Source: Ignavibacteria bacterium (GTDB lineage: Bacteria > Bacteroidota > Ignavibacteria > Tepidaquicellales > Tepidaquicellaceae). From it: a stretch of 64,000 nucleotides of DNA. This document shows, one piece after another, positions 1 to 8,761 of the stretch. Under the pieces are notes generated by a model that searched no databases, was not told the DNA's origin, and worked only from the letters and a program-made list of their open reading frames with translations. The position numbers were made by a program, and so were the translations under genes. The first letter of the stretch is position 1. Each line of letters starts with the position of its first letter. The stretch covers positions 62,001 through 126,000 of the forward strand of contig JADJWZ010000039.1 in assembly GCA_016716125.1 (NCBI GenBank). Reading direction: 5' to 3'.

Positions 1-5
1 AGACC

Positions 6-39
6 AAAAAAAAAGCCGGAAAAAATCCGGCTCTTTTTG
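6..39 (-). terminator. Rho-independent terminator after the first T9SS gene
   Basis: Stem AGCCGGA (14-20) pairs with TCCGGCT (26-32) around a five-A loop. On the minus strand the stem is followed by a run of eight or nine T, as expected for a terminator of the minus-strand gene ending at 75. A short T run also follows on the plus strand, so it may work both ways. An almost identical copy lies at 4602-4636 in the duplicated block. Confidence 0.85.
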
Positions 40-74
40 ATAAAGTAAAACTGGTGAATCTTTAATTAAACCCG

Positions 75-1295
75 TTACTTTATTAATACCATTTTCTTAG
101 TCGATACAAAATTGCTGCCGTTTGTATTTGCTGCATTGATCCTGTAAAAATACATTCCGCTTGCAAGATTAGATCCGTTAAAAACCGCAGTGTAATAACC
201 CGCTGTCTTTACTTCATTCACTAACTTTGCAGCTTCCCTTCCGGAGATATCATAAAGAAGTATACTGACATTTCCGTCATAAGGAATATCGTAATCAATC
301 TTTGTAGATGGATTGAAAGGATTCGGATAGTTCTGTGAAAGTTTATAAACATCAGGTATGCCGACTTCAATTTCATTTGACAGATTAAAATATTCAAAGT
401 TACCGTTGAAATCAATCTGCTTTAGTCTGTAGCTGTACTTACCTGTATTAATCCTTTCTGTGAATGCGTAACTCTTCGTTTCATCCGTTGTACCGCTGCC
501 GGAAACATTTCCAGCTTTGATCCAGGTCTCCGCGCCGGATAAAGATCTTTCTACATCAAAGCCGCTGTTGTTGATCTCTTTTGAAGTTGACCAGTTTAGT
601 GTAACATTGTTTCTGTTAATGCTTGAAGTGAAACTGGCAAGTTCAACAGGCAAAACTCCGCCGTCTTCTGCGCTGTGATTGGCGCATCTTGTAACTTCTA
701 CAGCAAGCTGATTCGATTGATCAAAGATACCGATCTTTGTCCTTGAGACAGATAGAACAGCTTCGCAGCTGTCTCTGATAATAAAAGGATTTGAATTAAA
801 AGCGGATAAGTCAATAGGCGTAATGGATTTCATTTTATATCTTCCGATAAGAGTGGGAACTCCCTGAGGTATAATAAGTCCGGTACCAGGACTCGGAAAT
901 GGATTTGTTGCAATTCTCAGTTCATATCCCGCAACAGAATTACTGGATGAAGATACTGCATTTTGATTTCTTGGTCTGAAAACCGGCGGAAGATCAGTTA
1001 CAGGATTACCTGCAACTGTATCAAGTACGAATGAGGAAGCAGCGCCGAATCCCGGCGGAAATGTCCCAAGTCCTTCAGGCACCCAAAAGAAGAATTGCCA
1101 TATGGAAAGTTCCCATACAAGAGTGTCAGTATGCGTAAACACGAGATCAAAGACCAGTGTATTTGGATCTGTAAGATTGGAATTTTTTACTTCTAAAGTG
1201 TACTGAGGATAAGGCTGCGCTAATGTTACTTCAGTAGAGAAAAATAAAGCAGCAATTGTGACAACCGCAACAATGAATTTGAGAGAATTTTTCAT
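75..1295 (-). CDS. Secreted protein with T9SS type A sorting domain (copy A)
   Basis: Secreted protein of unknown function, 406 aa. It opens with a signal peptide (Lys at 3 and 6, hydrophobic stretch to about residue 25, AQP after it). Residues about 30-210 form a domain I do not recognise. From about residue 215 a beta-rich linker begins (LPVELASF, NNSGFDVERS), and the last about 85 residues are the T9SS type A sorting domain with SQNYPNPFNPSTKIDY and the closing KKMVLIK. Family knowledge: such a domain directs export through the outer membrane and surface attachment. It is a close paralogue of the gene at 4671-5882; both the genes and their flanks are duplicated. ATG start; terminator directly downstream. 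Confidence 0.9.
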   Translation of the reverse strand: MKNSLKFIVAVVTIAALFFSTEVTLAQPYPQYTLEVKNSNLTDPNTLVFDLVFTHTDTLVWELSIWQFFFWVPEGLGTFPPGFGAASSFVLDTVAGNPVTDLPPVFRPRNQNAVSSSSNSVAGYELRIATNPFPSPGTGLIIPQGVPTLIGRYKMKSITPIDLSAFNSNPFIIRDSCEAVLSVSRTKIGIFDQSNQLAVEVTRCANHSAEDGGVLPVELASFTSSINRNNVTLNWSTSKEINNSGFDVERSLSGAETWIKAGNVSGSGTTDETKSYAFTERINTGKYSYRLKQIDFNGNFEYFNLSNEIEVGIPDVYKLSQNYPNPFNPSTKIDYDIPYDGNVSILLYDISGREAAKLVNEVKTAGYYTAVFNGSNLASGMYFYRINAANTNGSNFVSTKKMVLIK

Positions 1296-1467
1296 TGTTT
1301 TAATTTTTGATTAGAAAAATTGTAACGGGTTCAATTTAGTTTGTTCGTTTCTTTTTCTACTGAATCAAATCTATCAGAAAATCCGGAATCACTTTACCTG
1401 CAATAAAATTTTTCCGAACTTATTACAATTTTAGAAATAACTCAGCATTCCTTTTGAAACCCCATAT

Positions 1468-1490
1468 GGGGCGGGAACATTGCCCGCCCC
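1468..1490. other. GC-rich hairpin 3' of the dockerin-like gene, conserved in both duplicates
   Basis: GGGGCGGG (1468-1475) pairs perfectly with CCCGCCCC (1483-1490) around a 7-nt loop. It sits 20 bases beyond the stop of the minus-strand gene at 1511. No T run follows, so it may be a transcript-stabilising 3' hairpin rather than a classical terminator. The second copy of the block keeps it (6057-6075) with the same loop and a shorter stem. Confidence 0.6.
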
Positions 1491-1510
1491 CATAAAGGAT
1501 GTGTTACAGT

Positions 1511-4312
1511 TTAATCTTCTTTCTTTATATCAATATTTTGAACTGCATTTAAATCAATCTTCGGTTCTGCATATGCATCCGGAAGAATTTTGATTTCTGC
1601 CGGAGCTTTGTAATTATAATTAACCGGTTCTTCAGTGAATGGTCTTACTGCTCCCGGGAATTTGACTTCAGATACAAAGTTGAATGCATTGTTATCAGCT
1701 ATAGCAGCGTCAACCAGATCTACTACTCCGTCCCAGTTAACATCTGTAATCACATAATCACCTGCGACAAAATTAAATGCATCATTGTCTATCAGAGCTA
1801 CGTCAGCAAGGTCTACAACCTGATCACCGTTCACATCACCGGCAAAGTATGAAGCAGCGCCGTTTACCATCGTTCCGTTATTTCCGTAGATCTGCGGAAG
1901 TCCGATTGTGAAATTATATGCGATTGCAACTGAGTTCGCTATGAAAATATTGCTCCATGTTGTAATTGAATTTCTGTGTCTCACTTCAAGTAATAATGGA
2001 TATTGATCTTTAATAACAGTTGCTTCGATAACTTTCCTGCCGTAAGCAAACGTACCGTTATGAGCGGAATCAAGGTATACCTTTGTTCTTTGCATTATTT
2101 TATATGGCGCTGAGTTTCCGTCTCTGATTATTACTTCAACGGTGTCTCTTACTCTTCCGTTAGACTGTAATCCTTCGAGAGATAAGCTCAGATCTAAATA
2201 AACTACATCATGCAGATTAAGCTCGTTCTGATCCGGACCGAATTCTACCGCTAATCCAATTCCGTTTGCATCAAAGACAGGTCTTTTTACTTTAACCTGT
2301 GTAACCGGAGATGCCGGGAACGGGTTACCTGTTGATACATAACCTGAATAAATATTATTTACGCCAACACCTGACCATCCCATTACATAATTTCTGAATA
2401 CTGTCGGATCCGGCAGAGTAGCAGTTGTCTGCGCAATGTAATTATCATAGAATGAAGAACTTGTATTTTGATTTGTTGTATCTGCAAAAGTAACTCTCCA
2501 GTTAGAGTTTGGCGCTGCGCATCCTTTTGCTATTTCAATTACAACCTGATATGAAACCCAGTCTGTCGTTGGTGAAAAAGATACCGCTCTGTCATAAGTG
2601 ATCAAAAGCTGATTGTGTTTTACTTTATAGCTCAGTCTGTTTGAACCGCCCTGCAGATTGCCAAAATTCGCATCATGCCAGAAAGCAAGAATTGCATTGT
2701 TTGCAACCTGAGCTCCGTCAATATTGAAATCATTGATACTGTATGTTCCGAATTGCTGTGTTAATCCGATGATTCCGTTTGTTCCCGGGAATATTGAATC
2801 AAAACAAATACCATTAAACTTCAGATGCTTATCAGTTGTATCCTGATTGAATTCGAGCAGCATTTGTTTTAAACTTAAAACAAAATAAGCATCGTCATTA
2901 GTTGATCCGACTCTGGTTATACCGGGCTGCACTATATTATCTATTATTATACTTCTGCTGCCCGAAGTATCTTTCCAACCCCATGTCGGATATGACGGCT
3001 GATTTACAGCAAGATTATTAGCATAGAAATAACCGTTGCCATTCCCATAATTTGCTTCAGGATTTACTGAGAAAGAAGTTTTAAGCGTGTCATTAAAAGA
3101 TACCTGATCACCGGGAAGTCTTGTATAAATTGTAACCGCATAATTTCCGACAGCTCCCGGAACAAATAAACTCGGGAAGGTAATTGTTTTTTCCTGTCCT
3201 GCAAGCAATGTCTCAAAAGTACTGTCCTGATAATTAACAGGTCCCGTAATTTTATAAACAGTTGCAAAAGGAACGTTTTGATCATTTATTCCGAGATTTT
3301 TGATCTTAGCTTCCGGAAAAACTCCCGGATCGCCAGCTTCGATTTTTAAAGGCGCAACATTTTCTGTTGGAGCTACATCATTATTAATTATCGGCGGCGT
3401 CCACGAAAATTCAAGTCCTGAAGGCGGGAATACAAGATCATTAAGAGTACAAGTTGCTGTATTTACTCCGCCTGCTGATGTCGCTGTCCAGTCAGTTGCT
3501 GTAGTTCTGTTATTAAAGTCAGTATTGTTAATTCCTCTTAAGCCGACTTGAGGAGTTATAGCTGTTGAATTTGCCTGATTTGAACCATATACAACTTCAA
3601 TTATATTAGTGGTCTCATATAATTTGATTTGAAAATTAAAATTATCTATTAATGTAGAAGATGAAAATCTTTTAAAATTACTGAACTGCAAAGTGTGTAC
3701 TCTCGAGCCGACAGCTCCGGTAGTCTCACTTCTTAATTCTGCAGATGCGCAATTAAGTGTGGATGAACCGGATGAAGTAGCGGCTATGGAAATATATACT
3801 TCACCAAGTCCTGTATTAAATCCTGTAACTAATGTACCTGTTGCAATTCCGGTTCCGAGAACTAATTTACCGACTACAATTCCTTCAAAACTTGAAACTC
3901 CTGTCAGAGTTGTACTCGATATTGTTCTCGTTGCTGCAAATCCAAAAATACCCTGAAGGTCTCTTGCCATTGCTGCAATACAAGACGGATAAGTTAATGT
4001 ACCGGATATTGGTGAATAATTTGTACCTGTTAAGCCTGTTCCGAAAGCAAGCTGTCCGTTTGTATTAAATGAATAAGTGGAATAAGTTCCTCCATTCATT
4101 ACAAAATCAAAACCGATATTCTGGGCTGTATACAAAACATCATCAAGCGATGCAGCGCCTGATGTACCTCTGGATGAATCGATTAAAGTTCCTGTTATAG
4201 GTACATAAGCACCTATCCCTGAAGCGAACGAGTAAAGACTGACTTGTGCATGTGTTTTCAGGGCGAAACACATTATTACAAACACAAGAGTGGCCGTAAA
4301 TAATTTTTTCAT
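1511..4312 (-). CDS. Large secreted protein with C-terminal dockerin-like repeats
   Basis: Predicted secreted protein, 933 aa, function unknown. Signal peptide at 1-22 (MKKLF..., ending HAQ). The N-terminal third is a beta-rich domain with repeated Gly/Thr/Ser. A CARDB-like stretch (about 315-415, NDVAPTENVAPL onward) precedes a second globular part. Near the C-terminus are two EF-hand-like repeats, GDVNGDQVVDLADVALIDND and a second with DVNWDGVVDLVD, each followed by AFNFV. These resemble dockerin type I calcium loops. There is no T9SS type A domain after them; a Pro/Lys-rich tail ends the protein. The C-terminal half is shared with the protein at 45794-49022. The second copy of this block (5883-6215) lacks the gene. 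Confidence 0.85.
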   Translation of the reverse strand: MKKLFTATLVFVIMCFALKTHAQVSLYSFASGIGAYVPITGTLIDSSRGTSGAASLDDVLYTAQNIGFDFVMNGGTYSTYSFNTNGQLAFGTGLTGTNYSPISGTLTYPSCIAAMARDLQGIFGFAATRTISSTTLTGVSSFEGIVVGKLVLGTGIATGTLVTGFNTGLGEVYISIAATSSGSSTLNCASAELRSETTGAVGSRVHTLQFSNFKRFSSSTLIDNFNFQIKLYETTNIIEVVYGSNQANSTAITPQVGLRGINNTDFNNRTTATDWTATSAGGVNTATCTLNDLVFPPSGLEFSWTPPIINNDVAPTENVAPLKIEAGDPGVFPEAKIKNLGINDQNVPFATVYKITGPVNYQDSTFETLLAGQEKTITFPSLFVPGAVGNYAVTIYTRLPGDQVSFNDTLKTSFSVNPEANYGNGNGYFYANNLAVNQPSYPTWGWKDTSGSRSIIIDNIVQPGITRVGSTNDDAYFVLSLKQMLLEFNQDTTDKHLKFNGICFDSIFPGTNGIIGLTQQFGTYSINDFNIDGAQVANNAILAFWHDANFGNLQGGSNRLSYKVKHNQLLITYDRAVSFSPTTDWVSYQVVIEIAKGCAAPNSNWRVTFADTTNQNTSSSFYDNYIAQTTATLPDPTVFRNYVMGWSGVGVNNIYSGYVSTGNPFPASPVTQVKVKRPVFDANGIGLAVEFGPDQNELNLHDVVYLDLSLSLEGLQSNGRVRDTVEVIIRDGNSAPYKIMQRTKVYLDSAHNGTFAYGRKVIEATVIKDQYPLLLEVRHRNSITTWSNIFIANSVAIAYNFTIGLPQIYGNNGTMVNGAASYFAGDVNGDQVVDLADVALIDNDAFNFVAGDYVITDVNWDGVVDLVDAAIADNNAFNFVSEVKFPGAVRPFTEEPVNYNYKAPAEIKILPDAYAEPKIDLNAVQNIDIKKED

Positions 4313-4420
4313 TATTTTTTTTTTGGTTAGGAAATAAGTTAATTAAATTGTGTGTCCAAAAATAAAATAATTAAGTTTATAAAACAATAGTCAATTACTT
4401 GTTCAGAAGGATTATTTTTC

Positions 4421-4442
4421 CATCCGTCCAAAACGTTGAAAT
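4421..4442 (+). repeat. Solo insertion-sequence end
   Basis: Twenty-two bases starting CATCCGTCCAAAACG are an exact reverse complement of 13121-13142, the right end of the broken IS4-type element. No transposase lies beside it. It falls exactly between the two copies of the duplicated secreted-protein block, so it may be a scar of an insertion that took part in the duplication. That link is inference. Confidence 0.65.
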
Positions 4443-4601
4443 CTTTTTCGGCGCAAATGAAAATGCAGTGATAATAATTTAGACAGTTTTGTAAACGAAT
4501 AAATCTCCGGATATACAGCCGCTATCTTTTTCTGAAAAAATACTTCTGTTGTAAAGCCGGAATTGTTTCGTCCGAAATCACGGACTTTCATTAAAGCAAA
4601 A

Positions 4602-4636
4602 TAAAAAAAGCCGGAAAAAAATCCGGCTCTTTTTGT
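4602..4636 (-). terminator. Rho-independent terminator after T9SS copy B
   Basis: AGCCGGA (4609-4615) pairs with TCCGGCT (4622-4628) around six A. T runs follow on the minus strand (seven T) and on the plus strand (five T). It serves the minus-strand gene ending at 4671 and duplicates the terminator at 6-39. Confidence 0.85.
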
Positions 4637-4670
4637 TAAAGTAAATCTGGTGAATCATATATTAAACCTG

Positions 4671-5882
4671 TTACTTTATCATTACCATTTTCTTAGTGGT
4701 TACAAAATTGCTGCCGTTTGTATTTGATGCATTGATCCTGTAAAAATACATTCCGCTTGCAAGATTAGCTCCGTTAAAAACCGCAGTGTAATAACCCGCT
4801 GTCTTTACTTCATTCACTAACTTTGCAACTTCCCTGCCGGAGAGATCATAAAGAAGTATACTGACATTTCCGTCATAGGGAATATCGTAATCAATCTTTG
4901 TAGTTGGATTGAAAGGATTCGGATAGTTCTGTGAAAGTTTATAAACATCAGGTATGCCGACTTCAATTTCATTTAACAGATTAAAATATTCAAAGTTACC
5001 GTTGAAATCTATCTGCTTTAGTCTGTAGCTGTACTTACCTGTATTGATTCTTTCCGTGAATGCGTAACTCTTCGTTTCATCCGTTGTACCGCTTCCGGAG
5101 ACACTTCCCGCTTTAGTCCAGGTCCCTTCGCCGGATAAAGTTCTTTCTACATCAAAGCCGCTGTTGTTGATCTCTTTTGAAGTCGACCAGTTTAATGTAA
5201 CATTGTTTCTGTTAATGCTTGAAGTAAAACTTGCAAGCTCAACAGGCAACGCTCCGCCGTCTGCTACGCTGTGATTGGCGCATCTTGTAACTTCTTTATT
5301 AAGCTGATCCGCCTGATCATAGATATTGATCTTTGTCCTTGTAAGAGAAATAACAGTTTCGCAGCTGTCTCTGATAATAAAAGGATCTGTTATTAAAGCA
5401 GATAGGTCAATAGGTGTAGTGGATTTCATTTTATATCTGCCGATAAGTGTCGGAACTCCCTGAGGTATTACAAGTCCGTTACCGGTACCCGGCAACGTAT
5501 TTGTCGCCATTCTCAGTTCATATCCCGCAACAGAATTACTGGATGAAGATACTGCATTTTGATTTCTGGGTCTGAAATTTACCGGAATATCAGATACCGG
5601 ATTTCCTCCAATTGTATCAATTACGAATGAAGAAGCGGCGCCGGTTCCGGCCGGAAATGTCCCAAGTCCTTCAGGCACCCAAAAGAAAAACTGCCAGCCC
5701 GCAAGTTCCCATACTATAGCGTCAGTATGTGTAAACACAAGATCAAAGACCATTGTATTGGGATCAGTCAGATCGGAATTTTTTACTTCTAAAGTGTACT
5801 GTGGAAAAGGCTGTGCTAGTGTTACTTCTGTTAAGATAAAAAAAGCAACAATTGTAACAATGAGTCTGAGAGGATTTTTCAT
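4671..5882 (-). CDS. Secreted protein with T9SS type A sorting domain (copy B)
   Basis: Paralogue of the gene at 75-1295, 403 aa, same architecture: signal peptide (MKNPLRLIVTIV... to ...LAQ), an unrecognised N-terminal domain, then the linker with LPVELASF and a C-terminal T9SS sorting domain (YPNPFNPTTKIDY, ending KKMVMIK). The C-terminal halves are nearly identical; differences concentrate in the N-terminal domain (about residues 60-110 and 185-205). Function unknown; presumably exported to the cell surface by T9SS. ATG start. Its own terminator lies at 4602-4636. Confidence 0.9.
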   Translation of the reverse strand: MKNPLRLIVTIVAFFILTEVTLAQPFPQYTLEVKNSDLTDPNTMVFDLVFTHTDAIVWELAGWQFFFWVPEGLGTFPAGTGAASSFVIDTIGGNPVSDIPVNFRPRNQNAVSSSSNSVAGYELRMATNTLPGTGNGLVIPQGVPTLIGRYKMKSTTPIDLSALITDPFIIRDSCETVISLTRTKINIYDQADQLNKEVTRCANHSVADGGALPVELASFTSSINRNNVTLNWSTSKEINNSGFDVERTLSGEGTWTKAGSVSGSGTTDETKSYAFTERINTGKYSYRLKQIDFNGNFEYFNLLNEIEVGIPDVYKLSQNYPNPFNPTTKIDYDIPYDGNVSILLYDLSGREVAKLVNEVKTAGYYTAVFNGANLASGMYFYRINASNTNGSNFVTTKKMVMIK

Positions 5883-6215
5883 TGTTTTAATTTAAGATTA
5901 GAAAATGTGTAACGGGTTCAATTTAGTTTGTTCGTTTCTTTTTCTACTGAATCAAATCTTTCAGAAAATCCGGAATCACTTTACCTGCAATAAAATTTTT
6001 CCGGACTTATTACAATTATAGAAATAACTCAGCATTCCTTTTGAAACCCAATATGAGGCGGGAACATTGCCCGCCCCGTAAAGGATGTGTAACAGTTTAA
6101 TCTTCTTTCTTTCTTTTGTTAGAAAATATGTTAATTAAATTGTGTGTCTAAAAATAAATTAATTTAGTTTATAAAACAATAGTCATTTACCTGTTCAGAA
6201 GATATATTTTTGTGA
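5883..6215. repeat. Second copy of the duplicated flank, with the dockerin-like gene deleted
   Basis: Bases 5883-6100 match 1296-1510, the region upstream of T9SS copy A. At about 6101-6113 the sequence still matches the last bases of the dockerin-like gene (TTTAATCTTCTTTCTTT). It then jumps to a match with 4318-4410, the region upstream of that gene. So about 2.8 kb of coding sequence is missing here, with the junction in a T/C-rich stretch. The rest of the gap to 6275 holds nothing I recognise. Confidence 0.8.
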
Positions 6216-6275
6216 CGGAGAATTTAAGATTTGCTGTCAGGAAAATTTATTTAACCGGAATTTTATTTGTATATA

Positions 6276-7067
6276 TTATACTGACAAAGTAATTTCACCT
6301 GAATAATATTTTTTAAGAATTCCGTTTTCCTTTCTAAGGCATAATGCGCCGTCAGGATTTACATCTTCTACTACGGCTGTTTCAGGGATATCATCAGCAA
6401 ATTTTCTGAAGATGATTTTTTTTCCGTTGATGTCTGTGCAGGATTTCCATTTACTGATTAACTGCTTACCGTCATTAAGCAGTTTGATCATTCCGAAAAA
6501 ATTCATTATAAATGATGTAAGTATTTTTACGGGCTCGTATATTATTCCGGATTCGGATTTTAGCGATGTAGTATTTTGCGGTATGGATTTATCGAAGACA
6601 GTTTGATTTACATTCACTCCGCACCCTATTATAAAAGTCTTTACGGGAAATTCAGGATTTTTTATTTCAAGCAGAATTCCGGAAAGTTTCTTATCATTAA
6701 GCAACAGGTCATTCGGCCACTTAAGCATGAAATTCATATTTCTATTTTCAATGAAAATATTTCTTAATGTCGTGCAGAGTATGTATGAAGAATAAAAATT
6801 CACAAGCTGTATTTCGTCAATTGAAAGTCTGAGTTTTTTTATTAAAGTAAAAGTCAGGTTGGCTCCGGGTTCTGAATACCACTTTCTGTCGAATCTGCCT
6901 TTGCCGTGAGTCTGGTGTGAAGTGAGAATTAATGTATTATCTGCGGAAGGATTTTCCGCTAAAATATTTTTTGCAGACAGATTTGTAGATTCTGTTTCTT
7001 CATAATAAATTACATTTAGAGAAATTCCGGCTTTTAAAATCTCACTGTTCAGCAGATCTGTATTCAT
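6276..7067 (-). CDS. birA: Biotin--[acetyl-CoA carboxylase] ligase
   Basis: Attaches biotin to the carrier domain of biotin-dependent carboxylases, via biotinyl-AMP, in the cytoplasm. 263 aa, the size of a single-function ligase without the DNA-binding repressor domain of E. coli BirA. Visible motifs: the adenylate-binding glycine-rich loop HGKGRFDRKW at about 54-63, KWPNDLL at about 115-121, and KLSGILLEI just after. A C-terminal SH3-like domain follows. The lack of an N-terminal helix-turn-helix means it should not regulate biotin genes directly. ATG start. It stands alone between the secreted-protein block and the subtilase. Confidence 0.92.
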   Translation of the reverse strand: MNTDLLNSEILKAGISLNVIYYEETESTNLSAKNILAENPSADNTLILTSHQTHGKGRFDRKWYSEPGANLTFTLIKKLRLSIDEIQLVNFYSSYILCTTLRNIFIENRNMNFMLKWPNDLLLNDKKLSGILLEIKNPEFPVKTFIIGCGVNVNQTVFDKSIPQNTTSLKSESGIIYEPVKILTSFIMNFFGMIKLLNDGKQLISKWKSCTDINGKKIIFRKFADDIPETAVVEDVNPDGALCLRKENGILKKYYSGEITLSV

Positions 7068-7177
7068 ACTGCAGATTAATAAGAATTATTTTTTAGTCAG
7101 GTCTGGAAGGTTCCGGATGCTCTTTGCTGCTTTTTCTTTCATTACTTTCAACATCACCGGATTCTTTTTTCTTTTCA

Positions 7178-8743
7178 TTATCCCTGTAATAATTTTCCGG
7201 GATTTTTTTCCTTTTCAGCATCATCATCTTTGATAACATCCTTTTCTTTAGTGATCTCTTTCACATCTTCAATTTTATCCGGGACCTCATATGTCAGCGC
7301 AGCGTAACTGTCCACTCTTCCGAATCCGTAAAACTGATCCCAGCCCGGTTTATCTTCCCTGGGATCTCCTACAAGATCTTTAGCCGTAAATGTAATTATT
7401 TTTGAAAGTTCATCCGAAGTTCTTTTCAGGTTCTGCGCAAGAAGAAGAGAAGCTATTCCGCTGACAATTGCAGTCGACTGCGAAGTGCCGCTCCAGAATA
7501 CATCATACGCCTGTGTATTCTCATAATCCAGTCCGTATATTTTATTTCCCGGAGCTACGACAGAAATATTTTTCCCCCAGCAGCTTCCGCCGCCCCATGA
7601 GAATTTCCTGCATCTTTTGTCATCAGTATCAGTAGCGCCGACAGCCATTACGCCGTCAAAACCTGCAGGATAATAATTTCTGTTGTCTCCTTTATTCATC
7701 ATTGCCGCTACTACCAAAACGCCGCTTTCTATCGCATATTCAATTGAAGTCTTCAATACTTTTGAATAATCATCGCCGCCTTCACTCATATTAATTATAT
7801 CAGCCCCGTTATCAACTGCATACTTTATTGATTCAGCCCACCAGTCGTATTCTCCGCTGTTATATGAATTAAGATTTTTACAGTTCATCAGCCTGCACTT
7901 CTGATCAACGCCTGCAAAGCCGATCCTGTTATTTGTGTTTGCTCCTATCACTGTCGCTATATTTGTCCCGTGTCCGAAACCGTCTTCAGGTCTGTTATCA
8001 TCATATGCAAAATCCCATCCTCTGACGTCATCGATATATCCGTTCAAATCGTCATCTATACCGTTATTCGGGATCTCTCCGCTGTTGATCCATATTCTGT
8101 CCTTAAGATCCGGATGATCATCCCTTAAGCCTGAATCAAGAATTGCGACTACAACTTCATCACTTCCTGTTTCAATTTCCCAGCTGTATACTATTTTAAT
8201 ATCAGCGCCGACTTTAGGGAGTCCGCCGCTTGTAGGATCGACAGAACCGTTATTCTGAAGATACCATTGTTTATAAAACATTTCATCATTAGGAATATTT
8301 TCCTGTATATTTAACTTCTGAATTTCTTTTACACCGGCTGCATATCCCGAAGATACAGGCTCGCAGTATTCCACATTTTCGTTTTTTGAGAATTCCGATA
8401 CTAAAGATTCTATATCGCTTCTGTCTTCTTTAAAAAAGAGAACATATATTTTATTCATTTCAAATTTTTCATAAAGATCTTTTCTTCCGTTATTTAATCT
8501 GAAAACTCTTTTTACCTTTTCTACATTATTATCCTTAATTTTTTTATCAAATGAACTTACTCCCGTCTGCAGAGTGATCTCCCCGGTTGCTTCGGAAATT
8601 TTAAATTCGGTTTTTGTCTTAATAAAAATTTTCTTTAAGGAATTTCGTGAGGACGGTCCGGATACGGGATCAGATTTAACAATGCCGCCGGTAAGAAATA
8701 TGATTACTGATAAAAGTAAAAATGATATAAAAAATTTTGACAT
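7178..8743 (-). CDS. Secreted subtilisin-like (S8) serine protease
   Basis: Exported serine peptidase, 521 aa. An N-terminal signal or membrane segment (about 4-22) is followed by an inhibitor-like propeptide, and the S8 catalytic domain starts near 155. The triad is visible: Asp203 in AILDSGLRDDHPDL, His258 in GHGTNIATVIG and Ser421 in SGTSQSTAIVSG; Asn350 is a likely oxyanion residue. No T9SS domain follows. The tail is highly charged and ends abruptly (GKLLQG). After a run of seven A on the coding strand (7203-7209) another frame continues as a similarly charged tail (PENYYRDNEKKKESGD...) to about 7098, so the true C-terminus may be longer and the present stop a frameshift artefact. Confidence 0.9.
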   Translation of the reverse strand: MSKFFISFLLLSVIIFLTGGIVKSDPVSGPSSRNSLKKIFIKTKTEFKISEATGEITLQTGVSSFDKKIKDNNVEKVKRVFRLNNGRKDLYEKFEMNKIYVLFFKEDRSDIESLVSEFSKNENVEYCEPVSSGYAAGVKEIQKLNIQENIPNDEMFYKQWYLQNNGSVDPTSGGLPKVGADIKIVYSWEIETGSDEVVVAILDSGLRDDHPDLKDRIWINSGEIPNNGIDDDLNGYIDDVRGWDFAYDDNRPEDGFGHGTNIATVIGANTNNRIGFAGVDQKCRLMNCKNLNSYNSGEYDWWAESIKYAVDNGADIINMSEGGDDYSKVLKTSIEYAIESGVLVVAAMMNKGDNRNYYPAGFDGVMAVGATDTDDKRCRKFSWGGGSCWGKNISVVAPGNKIYGLDYENTQAYDVFWSGTSQSTAIVSGIASLLLAQNLKRTSDELSKIITFTAKDLVGDPREDKPGWDQFYGFGRVDSYAALTYEVPDKIEDVKEITKEKDVIKDDDAEKEKNPGKLLQG

Positions 8744-8761
8744 TTAAGTAAGAAATATTTA

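Larger units (their letters stand above)
4313..4670. other. Intergenic region between duplicated blocks
   Basis: No gene seen. Bases 4313-4410 are the upstream region of the dockerin-like gene and match 6114-6215 in the second copy. At 4421-4442 lies a 22-base sequence identical (inverted) to the right end of the IS near 13.1 kb. Bases 4443-4600 show no similarity I can see inside the window. A terminator at 4602-4636 closes the region. Confidence 0.7.

Noticed and set aside
4443..4600. Remnant of IS body between the duplicated blocks
   Set aside because: Apart from the 22-base end at 4421-4442 the sequence shows no similarity to the element.
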